Positions 1-5,955 of a DNA stretch of 6,792 nucleotides are shown in pieces; position 1 is the first letter of the stretch, and each line of letters starts with the position of its first letter. The position numbers were made by a program, and so were the translations under genes. Location of the stretch: positions 1 to 6,792 of the forward strand of contig CANGIH010000131.1 of NCBI GenBank assembly GCA_947453875.1. Reading direction: 5' to 3'. Origin of the DNA: Planctomycetaceae bacterium (GTDB lineage Bacteria; Planctomycetota; Planctomycetia; Pirellulales; UBA1268). The notes beneath the pieces were generated by a model, which made no database searches, was not told the DNA's origin, and was given only the letters and a program-made list of their open reading frames with translations.

Positions 1-134
1 GCAACGCGGCGGGCACGCAGCGCTGCCCGGCGCTCCTCGATCGACCGTGCGGTGATCCCGGGATCGCCGCCACCCGCAGCAGGGGAAGCAGCGGGCTTTT
101 GACGACGGCGGCGAGTTTTGGCCGGGGCGATCAC
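1..134 (-). CDS. Possible 5' end of an unrecognised leftward gene, cut by the window edge
   Basis: A reading frame opens at a GTG (132-134, read leftward) and stays open for 44 codons to the edge. A GGAG at 143-146 lies 8 nt upstream, which is good Shine-Dalgarno spacing. The predicted start is MIAPAKTRRRRQKPAASPAA, followed by a glycine-rich stretch and ITARSIEERRAALRARR. It is basic and low-complexity, with no recognisable domain, signal peptide or membrane segment. It would lie about 130 bp downstream of the DUF1559 gene on the same strand. A competing reading is the end of a rightward gene: frame 1 of the plus strand is open from base 1 to a TGA at 100-102 (33 codons). Codon third-position GC is about two thirds in both readings, so composition does not decide. 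I slightly prefer the leftward reading because of its ribosome-binding site. Confidence 0.3.
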   Translation of the reverse strand, partial: MIAPAKTRRRRQKPAASPAAGGGDPGITARSIEERRAALRARRV

Positions 135-176
135 GACGAGGTCTCCACGGGGCCTGAACGGTCCACATGGAGAAAA

Positions 177-188
177 CCGCAACTGCGG
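177..188 (-). terminator. Weak candidate terminator downstream of the DUF1559 gene
   Basis: Read leftward, the sequence is CCGCAGTTGCGG followed at once by TTTT (173-176 on the plus strand). It can form a 4-bp GC stem with an AGTT loop and a short T tract, about 75 nt past the DUF1559 stop codon. The stem is very short for an intrinsic terminator, so this is a tentative call. Confidence 0.2.
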
Positions 189-263
189 GGAGACTGTAAC
201 GGCCCGCGGAAAAAAGAAGCGGATTCGTTCGACGGGCGGAGGCAGAGACGCAGTCGGGCAGCG

Positions 264-1262
264 TCAGTCGGGCATGCCCGCCGATTCGCCGCCGGCCCGA
301 GTGCAGAGCGACTGGTACACGATCACGTCGATTGAGTCGTCAAAGCGACGGACGGAGGCATCGCCGAGGAGAAAGTTGACCCCGGTGGGATGGTTGCTCG
401 TGAAGTCATCGAAGTGGTGGTGGGGATCGTTTGGGGCATGATCGGCCACGCCGATGACACGCGGCCGGGCTGACTTGGCCCCCTGCACCACGCCGGTCCA
501 GGTGCTGCCACCGAGCTTCGAATTGCGTTCGCCGACGACGAGCGTCTTGCTCGAACCGTCGAGCATGTCCTTCATGCCGAGGCGGCTGTTGCGGAAGAAC
601 ATTCCGTCGCCGGCGGCCGGGACAGAGTCGACTTCGAGCGTGCCGAAGACACCGACGTAGTTCGACTTCCCCACGTCGCACAGCGCGGTGAGATGGCCAC
701 CATCCACGACCTCGTCATGGTGGCCGGCATGGGACTCATCGTCGTCGGCACCGATCGTGAAGAAACCATCCCCCTCGGTGGGGCCACGGGTGTCGGAGGC
801 ACACAGCAGCGGACGGACCACCGCCGACCGCACCGCGGCGTTGGCCGAAGGCACGAACGTGACCGCGCCTCCCCCGCCGGTCGGAGGGGCCGAAGCTTCG
901 AAGATCGGTCGGCGGCGATCGATCCGATCGTAGAGCGCCGACTCCTCGATTTGTGGCAGGAGTTCGCTCGCCCAGCCCCAGCCGGGGAGTTCGTCGGTGG
1001 CAGCGCCGACAGGGCGGTCGACGCCGGTCCAACCAGAGGGGAAGCGGCGGGTATGGTCGTGGTAGTGGTGGAGCGCGAGGCCGATCTGCTTGAAGTTGTT
1101 GCGGCAGCTCGTCGCCCGGGCTGCCTCCCGGGCTGACTGGACCGCCGGAAGGAGAAGGCCGAAGAGCGTCCCGATGATCGCGATCACGACGAGCAGCTCG
1201 ACGAGCGTGAAGCCCCCCCTGCCAGCGAGTGGATGGCGATCGTGACGGTTCAGGGTGGACAT
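264..1262 (-). CDS. DUF1559 domain protein with type IV pilin-like N-terminus
   Basis: This 332-residue protein belongs to the planctomycete DUF1559 family (Pfam SBP_bac_10; prepilin-type N-terminal cleavage/methylation domain plus C-terminal H-X9-DG domain). The N-terminus carries the pilin signature: a short basic leader, GG then FTLVELLVVIAI, with predicted prepilin-peptidase cleavage between G17 and F18, the conserved glutamate at E22, and a hydrophobic helix to about residue 38. Then comes the family motif LLPAVQSAREAARATSCRNN. The C-terminal motif is H291-x9-D301-A302, where the family name implies DG. Acidic/histidine clusters lie at residues 173-184 and 277-287. The open frame extends upstream to 1361, but the ATG at 1262 is preferred. 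It has a GGAGAG Shine-Dalgarno 7 nt upstream, gives a leader of normal length, and lies downstream of a good promoter. The protein should be membrane-anchored and face the periplasm as a pseudopilin-like subunit. The exact role of the family is unknown. Confidence 0.95.
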   Translation of the reverse strand: MSTLNRHDRHPLAGRGGFTLVELLVVIAIIGTLFGLLLPAVQSAREAARATSCRNNFKQIGLALHHYHDHTRRFPSGWTGVDRPVGAATDELPGWGWASELLPQIEESALYDRIDRRRPIFEASAPPTGGGGAVTFVPSANAAVRSAVVRPLLCASDTRGPTEGDGFFTIGADDDESHAGHHDEVVDGGHLTALCDVGKSNYVGVFGTLEVDSVPAAGDGMFFRNSRLGMKDMLDGSSKTLVVGERNSKLGGSTWTGVVQGAKSARPRVIGVADHAPNDPHHHFDDFTSNHPTGVNFLLGDASVRRFDDSIDVIVYQSLCTRAGGESAGMPD

Positions 1263-1269
1263 GGCCGGA

Positions 1270-1275
1270 CTCTCC
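1270..1275 (-). promoter_or_regulatory. Ribosome-binding site deciding the DUF1559 start
   Basis: Read leftward this is GGAGAG, 7 nt before the ATG at 1262. It favours this start over the longer open frame beginning at 1361, which would put 33 unlikely residues ahead of the pilin leader. Confidence 0.7.
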
Positions 1276-1310
1276 GTGGGCGCCCCCCGGGCAACCGCTT
1301 GACTTCTCGA

Positions 1311-1339
1311 AAGATAGGGACGGCCTGGGGGTGAGTCAA
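1311..1339 (-). promoter_or_regulatory. Sigma-70-like promoter for the DUF1559 gene
   Basis: Read leftward, a TTGACT -35 box (1334-1339) is separated by exactly 17 nt from a TATCTT -10 box (1311-1316). The match is 5/6 to TTGACA and 4/6 to TATAAT at the optimal spacing. Transcription would start near 1305 and give a leader of about 40 nt before the ATG at 1262. The promoter lies wholly in the gap after the TOPRIM gene, so DUF1559 can be expressed independently of it. It also overlaps the longer DUF1559 open frame, which argues against that frame's upstream start. This is sequence matching only. Confidence 0.55.
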
Positions 1340-1341
1340 TG

Positions 1342-1355
1342 AAAGGAGATCCTTT
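1342..1355. repeat. Short inverted repeat just upstream of the DUF1559 -35 box
   Basis: AAAGGA (1342-1347) and TCCTTT (1350-1355) form a perfect 6-bp inverted repeat with a 2-bp centre. It ends 2 bp before the -35 box of the DUF1559 promoter. The 2-nt gap is too small for an RNA hairpin loop, so a site for a dimeric DNA-binding protein is the more natural reading. Chance is possible for arms this short. Confidence 0.3.
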
Positions 1356-1373
1356 GACCATCCACGAAAAAAC

Positions 1374-2093
1374 CTACCAAAGCCCCCCATCCGCTTCTTC
1401 TGGCCGTGCCGCTGCGAGCATCGCGAGCATTCCCTCCACCTGCCGGGTCGCAACGGGATCGACTCGCCTGCTCACGGGAGCCACACAATGGCGGGCGAGG
1501 AGCCGGGAGTCGATCGCCGCCAGCCCGCGGTAGCGGTGCATCGTCGCCGGCTGGTCGTGGCGGACCTTCTCCGCGAGGGCCAGCAGATCCTCCTCGGAAT
1601 GAGCGACACGTGCCGGGCCACCGTCGGCCGGCACCACCTCCCCCCACGGTGCCCGCACCCACCCCACGAGCCCTTCCCTGCCAGTCCCCGCCCCCCCTGT
1701 CGGCGGATCATCAAGGAGGGGGCGGAGGAAGCGGTGGAGAAACGCCAGCAGGAGAACCCCACAGTGGATCCCGTCGGCGTCGGGATCGGTGAGGATCAGG
1801 AGCCGCTCGAAGCGGAGGGTGTCGGCACGAAAATCGGCCCCCATCCCCGTGCCAAGCGCCGCGGTCAATTCCCGGAACAGCGGCTGCGCGGCCACGCGGC
1901 GGGGGGTGGCCTTCTGGGCATTGAGCGGCTTCCCCTGCATCGGCAGCACCGCCTGGAAGCGGGGATCGCGGACGCGCGCCACGGCCGACGCCGCCGACTC
2001 CCCTTCGACGACAAACAGCTCCGCCCCCGAGCCAGGGCCATGAACCTCGCAGTCGATCAGTTCGACCGGACCGCGGTGAAAGGAGCTGGGCAT
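1374..2093 (-). CDS. Stand-alone TOPRIM protein resembling the C-terminal third of DNA gyrase subunit B
   Basis: This 239-residue protein aligns by motif with GyrB/ParE from the start of the TOPRIM domain to the C-terminus. An LIDC motif (12-15) is followed by ELFVVEGESA with the catalytic-type glutamate E30. RFQAVLPMQGKPLNAQKA (45-62) matches the GyrB segment ending GKILNVEKA. Next come LFRELTAALGTGMG and the metal-binding triad in TDPDADG (D103, D105, D107). The gyrase tail motif QRYKGLGEMNPEQL appears as HRYRGLAAIDSRLL (186-199). The GHKL ATPase and transducer domains are absent. Nothing upstream encodes them, because an in-frame stop lies at 2133-2135. The two GyrB positions known for quinolone resistance in E. 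coli, D426 and K447, correspond here to E32 and Q53. The ATG at 2093 was chosen; a TTG at 2102 is the only longer option, and neither has a clear Shine-Dalgarno. The protein should be cytoplasmic, possibly a DNA- or gyrase-interacting TOPRIM protein. Its function is unknown, and it should not be called gyrB. Confidence 0.85.
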   Translation of the reverse strand: MPSSFHRGPVELIDCEVHGPGSGAELFVVEGESAASAVARVRDPRFQAVLPMQGKPLNAQKATPRRVAAQPLFRELTAALGTGMGADFRADTLRFERLLILTDPDADGIHCGVLLLAFLHRFLRPLLDDPPTGGAGTGREGLVGWVRAPWGEVVPADGGPARVAHSEEDLLALAEKVRHDQPATMHRYRGLAAIDSRLLARHCVAPVSRRVDPVATRQVEGMLAMLAAARPEEADGGLW

Positions 2094-2129
2094 CGGTTTC
2101 AAGGGGCGTGGTGGCGTGTCTGTCCCATC

Positions 2130-2140
2130 CTTTTATAGAG
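2130..2140. promoter_or_regulatory. AT-rich island with possible divergent -10 boxes
   Basis: Within the 178-bp spacer between the divergent TOPRIM and DUF1549/DUF1553 genes, CTTTTATAGAG is the only clearly AT-rich patch. It reads TATAGA rightward (2134-2139) and TATAAA leftward (2132-2137). Neither direction has a convincing -35 box at 16-18 nt; the rightward one, at 2111-2116, matches 3/6. No other promoter or operator stands out in the spacer. Confidence 0.25.
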
Positions 2141-2271
2141 AGCGATGCGGAAAGTGCAGCAGGGCATCACCCCATGGCGGCCGGGCATGCCGCCTCGACA
2201 GGCAGGGAGGAAGTGGACACCGGCAGGAGGGTAGACTTGGCTGCTTGGATCCTGGGGGAACTGGAACGCCG

Positions 2272-4530
2272 ATGCTTTCGCCCGCCGATCGCTGCCGTGC
2301 CCGAATTTCGACTGCGCTTGCGCGGGCGGTCGCCACGGGATTGCCATGGCTTTCGCTGCTCCTCGGCGTCGGCGTCACAGCGGTCTGCGTCGCCGAAACC
2401 GGGCCCCCGCCCCCTGCCGACCGGCTCCTCTTCGAGACCGACATCGAACCGATCCTCACCGTCCGCGGCTGCAATGGCGGCGGCTGCCACGGGAAGTCGG
2501 GGGGGCAAAACGGCTTTGCCCTGTCGCTCTTCGCCTTCGATCCCGAATTCGATCATGCCTCGATCGTCTCCGCTGCCCGCGGCCGTCGCCTCGCCCCCGC
2601 CTCGCCAATGGAAAGCCTCCTGATCCAAAAAGGGACGGGCGCCGTCCCCCATGGGGGCGGAAAGAAACTCGATCCCGCCGGCGAGGATGTCCGCACGCTC
2701 GTCCGCTGGATCGAACAGGGGACGCCGAAGGCAGGGCCCGACGACCCGAAGCTCGAGCGGATCTCGCTGTCGCCAACGCCGCGGTCCCTCGCGCCGGGCG
2801 AAACGCTCGATCTCACCGTCACCGCCCACTACTCCGACGGCGCGACGCGCGACGTCACCGCCACGAGCGCCTGGCATGCCGGTGAACCGGCCGTCCTCGA
2901 TGCCACCGACGGTCAGGTCCGCGCCGGGGCCTTCGCCGGCGAGGGGACGGTGATGGCCCGCTACGTCGGCAGCATCGCCACTTGGAGCACCGGGATCGTC
3001 CCGCCGGGGAGCATCGACCCCGCGGCACTCGCCGCCCTCCCCCGCCCCACGCCGCTCGACGAACCGGTGTGGCGGAAGCTCGCCACGATGAACATCCTCC
3101 CGAGCGAGCAGGCGGCGGAGAGCACGCTCCTGCGGCGCGCGAGTCTCGATCTCATCGGCCGCCTCCCCACTCCCGACGAGGCCCGCGCGTATTTGGCCGA
3201 TCCCGATCCGGCCAAGCGCGAGAAACTCGTGGCGGCGCTCCTCGACCGCTCGGAGTATGCCGACTTCCAGGCCAACAAGTGGGCCGATCTGCTGCGGCCC
3301 AATCCCTACCGCGTCGGCATCAAGGCGACCCTCTCCCTCGACACCTTCCTCCGCGACGTCTTCCGCGAGAATCTCCCCTACGACGAATTCGTCCGCCGCC
3401 TCCTCACGGCGACGGGGAGCACCTGGCGCGACGGCGCCACGACGGTCTTCCGCGACCGGCGCTCCCCCGACGAGATCGTGACGCTCGTCAGCCAGCTCTT
3501 CATGGGGGTGCGCCTCGAGTGTGCGAAGTGCCACCAGCACCCCTTCGAGGTCTACGGCCAGAGCGACTTCTATTCGCTCGCCGCCTTTTTCGGACGTGTC
3601 GCCTACCGCGGCACCGGCCTCTCCCCGCCGATCTCCGGCGGCGAGGAGATCGTCACCGTCGGCGAGTCGGGGGAGGTCCGCCATCCCCTCTCGGGCGCCC
3701 TCCTCGCGCCAAAGCCGCTGTTTGGCACGGCTGTCGAGATCCCCGCCGGCGACGATCCGCGCGTGGCGCTCGTCGACTGGCTCACCGCCCACGACAATCC
3801 CTTCTTCCACCGCGCCGCCGTCAACCGGATCTGGGGGGATCTGTTTGGGATCGGCATCGTCGATCCGGTCGACGACTTCCGGGCAACGAATCCCCCGACA
3901 AACCCAGCCCTCCTCGAAGCCCTTGTCGCCGAATTCCGCTCGGGGGGCACCGATCAGAAGAAGCTCCTCGCCACGATCCTCCGCTCGGCCGTGTGGGATC
4001 GTTCGAGCCTCCCCAATGCCACGAACGCCGGCGACTTCCGCAACTTCTCCCGCCACTACCGGCAGCGGCTCCGTGCCGAGGTCCTCGCCGACGCCATCGA
4101 CGACGTCACCGGCGTGCCGACCTCCTACGCCGGCCTCCCGGAGGAGTCGCGCGCCGTCCAACTCTGGACGCACCGCACACCGGCGACGTTCCTCGACGTC
4201 TTCGGTCGCCCCGATCCCAACCAGGATCCCCCCTGCCAGCGCGATCCCGACGCCACCGTCGTCCAGGCGCTCCATCTCATGAACAGCACCGCCATCGAGG
4301 GGAAGATCGCCGCCGACACGAGCCGCGCCGCGGCGCTTGCCGCCTCCGAGCTCCCCCCGGAGGGGATCATCGAGGAGCTCTATCTCGCCTGCTACACACG
4401 GTTTCCGACCTCGTCGGAGCGCGAGCCGCTGGTGGGGCTTTTCGCTCGGGAAGGAAGATCTCGCCGGCAGGTGACCGAAGACATACTCTGGTCGCTCATC
4501 AATTCCCCTGAATTCGTCTTCAAGGATTGA
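2272..4530 (+). CDS. Secreted DUF1549/DUF1553 protein with Ig-like domain and two cytochrome-c-type motifs
   Basis: This 752-residue protein has a planctomycete-type architecture. A Sec signal peptide has its hydrophobic core at about 24-41 and likely cleavage at A41|E42. Next is a c-type haem-like segment with C67-x4-C72-H73, then WIEQGTPK (146-153), as in planctomycete cytochrome modules. A bacterial Ig-like (Big_2-type) domain spans about 161-245. The DUF1549 domain (PSCyt2) runs from about 286 and contains LLRRASLDLIGRLP and a CAKCH haem motif (C417, C420, H421) followed by HPF. The DUF1553 domain (PSD1) covers about 500-750, with FHRAAVNRIWGDLFG, FGRPDPNQDPPCQR (644-657), and the ending LWSLINSPEFVF. 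It should act outside the cytoplasm, perhaps in electron transfer; its substrate and role are not known. The open frame extends back to a GTG at 2116, but the ATG at 2272 is preferred: it yields a normal signal peptide and has GGAA 5 nt upstream. It is the first gene of a likely three-gene operon. Confidence 0.95.
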   Translation: MLSPADRCRARISTALARAVATGLPWLSLLLGVGVTAVCVAETGPPPPADRLLFETDIEPILTVRGCNGGGCHGKSGGQNGFALSLFAFDPEFDHASIVSAARGRRLAPASPMESLLIQKGTGAVPHGGGKKLDPAGEDVRTLVRWIEQGTPKAGPDDPKLERISLSPTPRSLAPGETLDLTVTAHYSDGATRDVTATSAWHAGEPAVLDATDGQVRAGAFAGEGTVMARYVGSIATWSTGIVPPGSIDPAALAALPRPTPLDEPVWRKLATMNILPSEQAAESTLLRRASLDLIGRLPTPDEARAYLADPDPAKREKLVAALLDRSEYADFQANKWADLLRPNPYRVGIKATLSLDTFLRDVFRENLPYDEFVRRLLTATGSTWRDGATTVFRDRRSPDEIVTLVSQLFMGVRLECAKCHQHPFEVYGQSDFYSLAAFFGRVAYRGTGLSPPISGGEEIVTVGESGEVRHPLSGALLAPKPLFGTAVEIPAGDDPRVALVDWLTAHDNPFFHRAAVNRIWGDLFGIGIVDPVDDFRATNPPTNPALLEALVAEFRSGGTDQKKLLATILRSAVWDRSSLPNATNAGDFRNFSRHYRQRLRAEVLADAIDDVTGVPTSYAGLPEESRAVQLWTHRTPATFLDVFGRPDPNQDPPCQRDPDATVVQALHLMNSTAIEGKIAADTSRAAALAASELPPEGIIEELYLACYTRFPTSSEREPLVGLFAREGRSRRQVTEDILWSLINSPEFVFKD

Positions 4531-4542
4531 TTCAAAGATTGA
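4519..4542 (+). repeat. 12-bp tandem duplication giving two in-frame stop codons
   Basis: TTCAAGGATTGA (4519-4530) is followed directly by TTCAAAGATTGA (4531-4542), with 11 of 12 bases identical. In the frame of the DUF1549/DUF1553 gene both units read Phe-Lys-Asp-stop, so the gene's last three codons and stop are repeated just downstream. If the first stop were read through, only four residues would be added. Confidence 0.8.
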
Positions 4543-4564
4543 TCGTCAGCTGCCGGGTTCCCGC

Positions 4565-4569
4565 AGAGG
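4565..4569 (+). promoter_or_regulatory. Ribosome-binding site deciding the DUF1501 start
   Basis: AGAGG lies 8 nt before the ATG at 4578. It supports this start over a TTG at 4527, which overlaps the upstream gene's stop and would add 17 residues ahead of the signal. Confidence 0.65.
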
Positions 4570-4577
4570 CACGTTTC

Positions 4578-5942
4578 ATGGCTAACCACGATTCCTTCGA
4601 CACCAATCTCTCCTGGTGGGCGCGGCCGATGAGCCGGCGCCGCGGAGTGCAGCTGGGCATCGGCGGACTTGCCGGGGGGAGCTTTCTCGATCTCTTCCGC
4701 CTCGTCCGCGAAGCGCGGGCCGCCGATCCGGCGGGCCGTACCCCCTCCAATTGCATCCTCATCTGGATGGATGGCGGGCCGACGCACTTCGAAACCTTCG
4801 ACCCCAAGCCCGATGCCCCGGCCGAGATCCGCGGTGAGTTTTCCCCGATCTCGACGAGCGTGCCGGGGATCCAGTTCTCCGAGCACATGACGGAGCTGGC
4901 GAAGATCGCCGACAAGTTCGCCGTCATCCGCTCCGTATGCCACAACCAAGGCAACCACGGCGCCGGCAATCATTACATGATGACCGGCGCCCCGCCGCGG
5001 ATCCCGGTCGGCTGCGGTGCGTTCGTCAGCTTCCACCCGAGCATCGGCTCGGTCGCCTGGCACGAGCGACAGGCGCCGCACGGCCTCCCCGGCTATTTCG
5101 CGCTCGCCGGCATGACCCGCTCCGGCGGGCCGAACTTCCTCGGCGCGAAGTACGCCCCGTTCGTCGTCAGCGACGATCCCAATTCGGCCAGCTTCCGGAT
5201 CCGCGATCTCGCCGCGCCACGCTCCGTGGAAGGGACGCGCTTCTCCGAGCGCCGCGACCTCCGTGCCCTCACCGACCGCCTCCCTCGCTTCGACGATCCG
5301 GCTGCCGGCGACCCGGTCCGTGGCATCGACGAGCACTACGCCCGCGGCTACGACCTCGTCACCTCACCTGCGGCCCAGGCCGCCTTCGACATCAGCGCCG
5401 AGCCTGACAGTGTCCGCGATGCCTACGGGAGAAACTCCTTCGGTCAGCAGGCCCTCCTCGCCCGCCGGCTCGTCGAGGCGGGGGTGCCGTTCGTGACGAT
5501 CAACGACGGCGGCTGGGACCACCATAGCGGGCTGTTCGACGCGCTTCGGACCAGGCTCCCCACCTGGGACAAGACCGTCGCCGCGCTCATCAACGACCTC
5601 GACGCCCGCGGCCTCCTCGAAACCACGATGGTGATCGCGCTCGGTGAGTTTGGCCGCACCCCGAAGCTCTCCACGCTCCCCGGGCAGACGAAGGCCGGCC
5701 GCGATCACTGGGCGAGTGCGATGTCGATCCTCTTCGCCGGCGGCGGTGCTCCTGGCGGACAGGTGATCGGCGCCACCGACCGGCTCGGCCATTCGGCGAG
5801 CGAGCGCGTCCTCTCCCCCGAAAACTTCGTCTCCACCGTCTACACGAAGCTCGGCATCGATCCAGCAAAGAGCTTCCTCACCCCCGCCGGCCGGCCGACG
5901 TTCCTCGTCAGCGATCCGACGCCGATCCGCGAGCTGTTTTGA
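4578..5942 (+). CDS. DUF1501 family exported protein (alkaline-phosphatase-like)
   Basis: This 454-residue protein belongs to the DUF1501 family (COG4102), related to the alkaline phosphatase/sulfatase superfamily. A Tat-type signal is visible: MSRRRGVQLGIGG with the arginines at 20-22, a moderately hydrophobic stretch, and AxA-like residues near 48. Family motifs follow in order: ILIWMDGGPTHFETFDPKPD with D65 and H70; the SVCHNQGNHGAGNHYMMTG segment; GGWDHHSG (D314, H315, H316); ALGEFGRTP (E357, R360); and GRDHW (D376, H377). These conserved Asp/Glu/His residues are where metal ligands of an alkaline-phosphatase fold would be expected, although no substrate is established for the family. The length is normal for it. 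The gene starts 47 bp after the DUF1549/DUF1553 stop and is very probably co-transcribed. DUF1549/DUF1553 and DUF1501 genes are commonly adjacent in planctomycetes, which suggests a shared extracytoplasmic process. Confidence 0.96.
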   Translation: MANHDSFDTNLSWWARPMSRRRGVQLGIGGLAGGSFLDLFRLVREARAADPAGRTPSNCILIWMDGGPTHFETFDPKPDAPAEIRGEFSPISTSVPGIQFSEHMTELAKIADKFAVIRSVCHNQGNHGAGNHYMMTGAPPRIPVGCGAFVSFHPSIGSVAWHERQAPHGLPGYFALAGMTRSGGPNFLGAKYAPFVVSDDPNSASFRIRDLAAPRSVEGTRFSERRDLRALTDRLPRFDDPAAGDPVRGIDEHYARGYDLVTSPAAQAAFDISAEPDSVRDAYGRNSFGQQALLARRLVEAGVPFVTINDGGWDHHSGLFDALRTRLPTWDKTVAALINDLDARGLLETTMVIALGEFGRTPKLSTLPGQTKAGRDHWASAMSILFAGGGAPGGQVIGATDRLGHSASERVLSPENFVSTVYTKLGIDPAKSFLTPAGRPTFLVSDPTPIRELF

Positions 5943-5955
5943 CGTGGGGGCGAGG

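Noticed and set aside
10..29. GC-rich inverted repeat CGGGCA/TGCCCG with an 8-nt loop
   Set aside because: It has no T tract on either strand and lies in possible coding sequence at the window edge. Such repeats are expected by chance at this GC content.
99..441. Overlapping plus-strand open frames of 78 and 107 codons
   Set aside because: They overlap the 3' end of the DUF1559 gene in antisense and each other, and show no domain or convincing ribosome-binding site.
1367..1372. T6 tract (minus strand) just after the TOPRIM stop codon
   Set aside because: No stem-loop precedes it, so it does not qualify as an intrinsic terminator.
1374..2093. Calling the TOPRIM gene gyrB or a gyrB pseudogene
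   Set aside because: It lacks the whole ATPase half, so it is not gyrB. It keeps all catalytic acidic residues and an intact frame from start to stop, so a pseudogene call is not supported.
1488..2138. 216-codon plus-strand open frame
   Set aside because: It is antisense to the TOPRIM gene, whose minus-strand translation carries clear GyrB motifs.
2167..4275. 702-codon open frame on the minus strand
   Set aside because: It lies entirely antisense to the DUF1549/DUF1553 gene. High GC with C/G-ending codons leaves the opposite frame free of stops, and its translation is low-complexity, rich in R, G, E, A and D, with no recognisable domain.
2982..4511. 509-codon open frame on the plus strand
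   Set aside because: It is a shifted frame inside the DUF1549/DUF1553 gene, and its translation is dominated by R and P, typical of out-of-frame reading of GC-rich genes.
4392..5336. 314-codon minus-strand open frame, and a similar 346-codon one at 5364-6404
   Set aside because: Both are antisense to the DUF1501 and PPC genes, cross their gene boundaries, and show no family motifs.
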